Assembly: GCA_019894735.1 (NCBI GenBank)
Contig: JAGXOB010000021.1
Coordinates: 3,263 to 31,093, forward strand
Direction: 5' to 3'
Source: Promethearchaeota archaeon
GTDB taxonomy: Archaea > Asgardarchaeota > Lokiarchaeia > Sigynarchaeales > SOKP01
Length of the DNA stretch: 27,831 nt
Shown here: one piece after another, positions 24,350-27,831 of the stretch
Layout of the letters: every line of letters begins with the position of its first letter
Numbering within the stretch: position 1 is the stretch's first letter
Made by a program: the position numbers and the translations under genes
The notes under the pieces: model-generated
What the model was told of the DNA's origin: nothing
What the model saw: the letters and a program-made list of their open reading frames with translations, nothing else
Databases searched by the model: none

Positions 24350-25354
24350 TTAACTAGACACCTCTTCTGATGTTACTTTCTGTCTAAAGATATAGTCTCG
24401 ATAGATCGCAGCTATAATTAAAAACATAGAAATAATTGATAATGTCAATCCTAATCCGTCGATAATGACTGGAGGTGAAGGTACCGCTATTGCGAAAGCT
24501 ATTCCAAACAGGATCCATTGAATGATCAAAAACACGACTACTAATATAGGGATTATGAAACGTATAACAAATCCAGTTTGAATGTTTCTTATATCAGAAT
24601 AACTCGCAAAAATAACTGCGAATAGACCAAGAATACCGAAAACGAGTATTAACAAGCTAAAAATTATGATGACTAGCCAAATGCCTCCATTAATATTAAT
24701 AAGATTTATGAATGACACAATAAAATCATCGCCTCTCGCTTCGAAAAGGCTAAATATTACTCTACCGCCTCTTATCTCGGCTGTTCCGAACAAGCTTAAG
24801 AGATCAACTTGATTACCTGAAAAGAAACCATATATCCCAACAAGAGGGAGGATTATGCCTAGAACAAACGCAAGTATAGAGCAAACACTAGCAAACCAAA
24901 ATTCTGCATTTCTAGTGTTGGAAACGGGTATTAAACCGATTTCATCAACATTTTCGTCAGGGATATAACTCCAACAGTCTTGTATAGTGCATACTCCAAT
25001 TAATTTTCCATTTTCTACCACTGGAACTACATTAACCTGCAAATCACGCATCCTTGTGAATGCTTCTGTAACGGAAGTATCAAGCGACACCGACTCAATT
25101 GTATACATAGAAGAAATCACTTTTTCAATTTTAGAATCACTTCCTTTGGCTACGACATTTTGAATAATATCGAAATCAGCGATAACTCCTAGAATTTTCT
25201 CACCTTCAATCACCACTAAATCCGGTACACCTAATTCTTTCATTTTTTTAGCTGCATCTTGAACTGTTGCGGTAGATTCTATAACACCGTATTCATCGTC
25301 GATAACTAAATCTCTTACATAATATTCTTTTTTAGTTAAGCTCATAATTACCAT
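24350..25354 (-). CDS. CBS-domain pair fused to a four-helix membrane domain
   Basis: The first ~130 residues hold two CBS domains (about 15-70 and 78-132), with the usual pattern of a DLVVIEGEKILGVIADFDI strand-turn-helix and, in the second, VVPVVENGKLIGVCTIQD. CBS pairs bind adenosine nucleotides or other ligands and act as regulatory modules. The rest is hydrophobic, with likely helices at 153-178, 224-250, 262-291 and 300-317 and a short charged tail. I do not recognise the membrane part as a known channel or transporter. Two ATGs are close together, at 25354 and 25345; the second (MSLTKKEYY) may be preferred. The gene overlaps nothing and sits 2 bases upstream of the RGG/zinc-ribbon gene, so the two are almost surely co-translated. 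Confidence 0.87.
   Translation of the reverse strand: MVIMSLTKKEYYVRDLVIDDEYGVIESTATVQDAAKKMKELGVPDLVVIEGEKILGVIADFDIIQNVVAKGSDSKIEKVISSMYTIESVSLDTSVTEAFTRMRDLQVNVVPVVENGKLIGVCTIQDCWSYIPDENVDEIGLIPVSNTRNAEFWFASVCSILAFVLGIILPLVGIYGFFSGNQVDLLSLFGTAEIRGGRVIFSLFEARGDDFIVSFINLININGGIWLVIIIFSLLILVFGILGLFAVIFASYSDIRNIQTGFVIRFIIPILVVVFLIIQWILFGIAFAIAVPSPPVIIDGLGLTLSIISMFLIIAAIYRDYIFRQKVTSEEVSS
24359..24364 (-). promoter_or_regulatory. Ribosome-binding site within the end of the CBS gene
   Basis: GAGGTG on the minus strand lies 12 bases before the ATG of the zinc-ribbon gene, inside the last codons of the CBS gene. It indicates translation coupled within one transcript. Confidence 0.5.
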
Positions 25355-25497
25355 TTTTTTAAATAGATTTATTATTTATTAAACAGACAAAACGAACTAT
25401 TAAAATTAACTATAGTCCAATATTTATATCTTTTTTCTCTACAGTTATTAAATCCCAAATCAAGCGTTCAAAAATAGGTTGTTTGTTTACCTTGCCT

Positions 25498-25519
25498 TTA
25501 ATAGCAGTTTAGCTATTAA
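25498..25519. other. Hairpin-forming inverted repeat downstream of the SCP2 gene
   Basis: TTAATAGC and GCTATTAA form a perfect 8-base stem around AGTTTA. It lies in the 186-base gap between the SCP2 gene and the CBS gene, just past the SCP2 T tracts. It may stabilise the 3' end of the SCP2 transcript. The rest of the gap is AT-rich with no further feature that I can see. Confidence 0.35.
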
Positions 25520-25524
25520 TGACT

Positions 25525-25538
25525 AAAAAATAAAAAAA
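25525..25538 (-). terminator. Oligo-T terminator of the SCP2 gene
   Basis: Seven Ts, an A, then six Ts on the minus strand, starting within a few bases of the SCP2 stop codon and followed by an 8-base hairpin. It is the strongest termination signal in the window. Confidence 0.6.
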
Positions 25539-25540
25539 GA

Positions 25541-25999
25541 TTAATAGAATTCCGTTTCTACCATGGTGGTAGAGTTAACTAATTCTTGAGCGGCTTTAGT
25601 GGCTCTCATTACTTTAGCCATGTTCCCAACTAATTTGAATTTTCCCGCCATTAAACCTTGAATAGGATCAAGCTCTTTATTTAACACTTTTACCCAGTTA
25701 TCATAAAGACCAGAAAATACAAATTCAGCTCCTACCTTTTCTCCCTCTTTTAATGGTCGGGGTGGTGAATTAGGAGGTAAGACTTCGAATTCTTCATTAT
25801 CAGCTAATGTTTTTGCCCCCGTACAATCTCCATGTAATAATCCAATATACATGTTCATTTTCTTATCTAAAGCCCCACTAGGTTCAACACCGAAAATGAA
25901 ATCTCCTTCCCACCATGAAGCTGCTTGCTTATAGTCAGGATTATTATTTACAGCTTTCATGAAAGCTTTTGCCCACTCGTCACTTCCAAATTTTGGCAT
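25541..25999 (-). CDS. SCP2 sterol-binding domain protein
   Basis: A 152-residue soluble protein from the ATG at 25999; a GTG three codons upstream is possible. The opening FGSDEWAKAFMKAVNNNPDY and the WEGDFIFGVEP strand are typical of archaeal and bacterial stand-alone SCP2 domains. The middle AEFVFSGLYDNWVKVLNKELDPIQGLMAGKFKLVGNM fits the family's helix-turn with the G-x-[FL]-K-[LV]-x-G strand. SCP2 domains have a hydrophobic tunnel for sterols, fatty acyl chains or similar lipids; the archaeal ligand is unknown. It lies 134 bases downstream of the DUF1512 gene on the same strand, possibly co-transcribed. There is no signal peptide or membrane helix. Confidence 0.88.
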   Translation of the reverse strand: MPKFGSDEWAKAFMKAVNNNPDYKQAASWWEGDFIFGVEPSGALDKKMNMYIGLLHGDCTGAKTLADNEEFEVLPPNSPPRPLKEGEKVGAEFVFSGLYDNWVKVLNKELDPIQGLMAGKFKLVGNMAKVMRATKAAQELVNSTTMVETEFY

Positions 26000-26133
26000 T
26001 ATGTTCACTTTTAATTTTTTAGGATCTGTTTAGTAATTTATAAAATTACTATATTATGATAAGTAAGTGTAATAAATAAAGGATTATAAATAATTTGAAG
26101 AATGAAATATGAAAAATAGAGAATAAAAAATAG

Positions 26134-27288
26134 TTAAATGCCTATACCGATTGTATTGCCTATTCCAGCAACTATTATTTTTGCTCCTTTTTCGGTACGC
26201 TTCCTAATTCCCATTTTTATTTTTTCAACAATAGGATGTACGCTTTTGGTAATTGGGCGCGACATGGTTGTGATTGCGTTCTCTAAAGATTGTCTACAAA
26301 TAAGAGCATCAATTGGAATAGTTTTCTTACTTGAGGATTCTTCAATATAAAACTTCTCAACACCAATTCCTCCAATAGCAGCGCCAACTCCAATAGCTAT
26401 AGAACCCGTTTTGTCCCCTGAAAATTTTAAACCTGCATCGATCATGATAATCCGGGAAATAGATTCTCCATGCTCCTCAATTAATTTTTTTATTGCTGTT
26501 CCCGGTTTTCCTACTGTTCCTCCGGGTCCCATTGCTCGAACTACATAAACTGTTCTATCTTCGAAAATTACTTCTTGAACTATTGTATCTTTTGCGATTA
26601 CTTTAGCTTCTACATCTTCTGAATTAGAAACATCCCTCACAAAGCTACCCGCAACTAAGGGCCCAAGAGCGTCTCCAATTGGACTACCCTCAGCAAAAGC
26701 TTTTGTTGCGTGGTAATAAGATTTAGCCATAGCAAGAATCATCGTCATTTGCATGGAAATTTGCATCAGTATAATATAAGATTTCGATTTCTTACCCAGA
26801 ATTAAAAAATGTTTTACAAGTCTATATACATAATCAACTGCCATAGCAGCTTCAAGAACATTTTCTAAATTCTGCGTTTCGTGAGATTCAGGATCTGCAT
26901 TTGGGGCTAACATCACTATTTCTTCTTTAAATCTATCGTCTCTTACATTAATAATATGATCGATTTTGGGAATAATGCCGTAAGGATCAAGATCAACTGG
27001 AGTTATCGCAATAAAAGTTAGAAAATTCTCTAGTTTTAGCATCAAATCTTTCTCAGTTTCATTTTTATCAGCGTACTTTTTAAAATTGGAGACTAAAATC
27101 TGTTTACATTCATCATTCCATTTTTTAAGTTTTTCCAATCCGGATTCGATTTCTCTTGATGATTTCCACGCCTGAAGCTTAGTTCCATAGAACATAGAAA
27201 TAAAGATCATACCAAACCACAATAAATTAAAAATTAACCCGAGAGGATCGGTTTCCGTCTGGCCCAATTGCATTAGTTGTATTATCAT
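26134..27288 (-). CDS. DUF1512 family membrane-associated protein
   Basis: A 384-residue protein from the ATG at 27288. It has one clear membrane helix near the N-terminus (about residues 15-38, LGLIFNLLWFGMIFISMFYG), then a long, mostly soluble part with charged helical stretches, and a basic, glycine-rich end IKMGIRKRTEKGAKIIVAGIGNTIGIG. Stretches such as AMAKSYYHATKAFAEGSPIGDALGPLVA, then VRAMGPGGTVGKPG and IAIGVGAAIGGIG, match my recollection of DUF1512, a family found almost only in archaea with unknown function. The glycine-rich strings could be ligand loops. It diverges from the zinc-ribbon gene at 27438, with a 149-base gap that presumably holds both promoters. Confidence 0.82.
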   Translation of the reverse strand: MIIQLMQLGQTETDPLGLIFNLLWFGMIFISMFYGTKLQAWKSSREIESGLEKLKKWNDECKQILVSNFKKYADKNETEKDLMLKLENFLTFIAITPVDLDPYGIIPKIDHIINVRDDRFKEEIVMLAPNADPESHETQNLENVLEAAMAVDYVYRLVKHFLILGKKSKSYIILMQISMQMTMILAMAKSYYHATKAFAEGSPIGDALGPLVAGSFVRDVSNSEDVEAKVIAKDTIVQEVIFEDRTVYVVRAMGPGGTVGKPGTAIKKLIEEHGESISRIIMIDAGLKFSGDKTGSIAIGVGAAIGGIGVEKFYIEESSSKKTIPIDALICRQSLENAITTMSRPITKSVHPIVEKIKMGIRKRTEKGAKIIVAGIGNTIGIGI

Positions 27289-27427
27289 ATTTACCCATTC
27301 TTTCCTTAAAATAGCAATTATAATTGAAAGATTAAATCTATTAAGTTTTCATAATGACAAAATTTATTTAATCTTATATTCTTTTCTATTATAGAGTATA
27401 GTTTACAAGATATCAATAAGAAAACTT

Positions 27428-27432
27428 AAGGA
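27428..27432 (+). promoter_or_regulatory. Ribosome-binding site of the gene at 27438
   Basis: AAGGA lies about six bases upstream of the ATG, correctly spaced for a Shine-Dalgarno. It supports the chosen start codon. Confidence 0.5.
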
Positions 27433-27437
27433 TATTC

Positions 27438-27831
27438 ATGATCGACGAAGAAGACGATGAGGAAATTTTAAATAAAAAGCGTTCTCTTAAAAAAATTCTG
27501 AGAAACCTTGTTTTATTTGGATTAATAATTATCGGAGTTCTGTTTATGTATATAGGAGGTCCAGATCCAACCTTCAATTTAGTTATTGGTTTTACATTCA
27601 TTTGTTTAGGAACTTCAATAATTCAAATGAAAAAAAGTCCAGGTGATCCAGTTAGACAGACATTAACAATTTTAAAGTGTAGATCATGTGGAGCGATTAA
27701 AGTAAGAAATTACGAGGGTGGAGATTTTGTATTTAAATCAGTGGGAGTTTGCGACAAGTGCAATGATCCTATGGAAGTAAACCAGATTTACAGCGTTAAA
27801 TTAAAGAAATCTAAAGACAAGAGTAACAAGT
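27438..27831 (+). CDS. Two-helix membrane protein with a zinc ribbon (runs off the right edge)
   Basis: The frame from the ATG at 27438 is open for 131 codons to the end of the window. After an acidic start (MIDEEDDEE) and a basic patch come two membrane helices, about residues 22-39 and 45-62. A cytoplasmic part follows with a zinc ribbon of two CxxC knuckles, C81/C84 (CRSCG) and C105/C108 (CDKCN), then a lysine-rich tail. The organisation resembles small archaeal membrane proteins of unknown function that carry a zinc-ribbon tail. It could be complete shortly beyond the edge or continue. I cannot name a function. It diverges from the DUF1512 gene. Confidence 0.75.
   Translation, partial: MIDEEDDEEILNKKRSLKKILRNLVLFGLIIIGVLFMYIGGPDPTFNLVIGFTFICLGTSIIQMKKSPGDPVRQTLTILKCRSCGAIKVRNYEGGDFVFKSVGVCDKCNDPMEVNQIYSVKLKKSKDKSNK

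Noticed and set aside
1..27831. tRNA or rRNA genes, CRISPR arrays, transposases, integrases, att sites
   Set aside because: Spacers between genes were scanned by eye for cloverleaf patterns, regular repeats and target duplications and none was found; this does not replace a tRNAscan or CRISPR search.

Overview
This is about 27.8 kb of AT-rich, densely coded DNA that reads as an archaeal chromosome. Archaeal signs are a TyrRS of the archaeal/eukaryotic type, a tungsten aldehyde:ferredoxin oxidoreductase, a DUF1512 protein, oligo-T tracts after several genes, and many starts with no clear Shine-Dalgarno. A Vps29-like phosphoesterase, a long intracellular leucine-rich-repeat protein, SCP2-type lipid-binding proteins and membrane proteins with double zinc ribbons suggest an Asgard archaeon, perhaps Lokiarchaeia-like. 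That placement is inference; there is no rRNA or other decisive marker here. I saw no tRNA, rRNA, CRISPR array, insertion sequence or phage gene, and no stretch over 300 bases lacks a gene.

Layout. 1-3.1 kb: the end of a phosphoglucose-isomerase-like gene, then aspartokinase, dCMP deaminase and a shortened UPF0104-type membrane protein. 3.1-10.3 kb: a U32-family protein and glutamate formimidoyltransferase on the plus strand, meeting a tight minus-strand operon for urocanate hydratase, histidine ammonia-lyase and imidazolonepropionase. Together these encode histidine breakdown to glutamate plus a formimino group on folate. 10.4-15.8 kb: a small YwbE-like gene, then an AOR-family oxidoreductase, a 22-repeat LRR protein and an iron alcohol dehydrogenase. 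15.9-22.0 kb: a small possible SCP2-like protein, a Vps29-like phosphoesterase, TyrRS, pyruvate phosphate dikinase and a HAD-IIA phosphatase. 22.1-27.8 kb: mostly membrane or poorly known proteins, namely a four-helix protein with an internal duplication, a two-gene unit (CBS/four-helix protein plus RGG/aromatic/double-zinc-ribbon protein), an SCP2 protein, a DUF1512 protein and the start of a zinc-ribbon membrane protein.

Metabolically the window fits a heterotroph using amino acids: histidine goes to glutamate, PPDK links pyruvate and PEP, the sugar-phosphate isomerase serves gluconeogenesis or glycolysis, and AOR with alcohol dehydrogenase can handle aldehydes. The least understood and most interesting parts are the Vps29-like protein with an apparently intact metal site, the LRR solenoid, and the membrane cluster at 22-25 kb.
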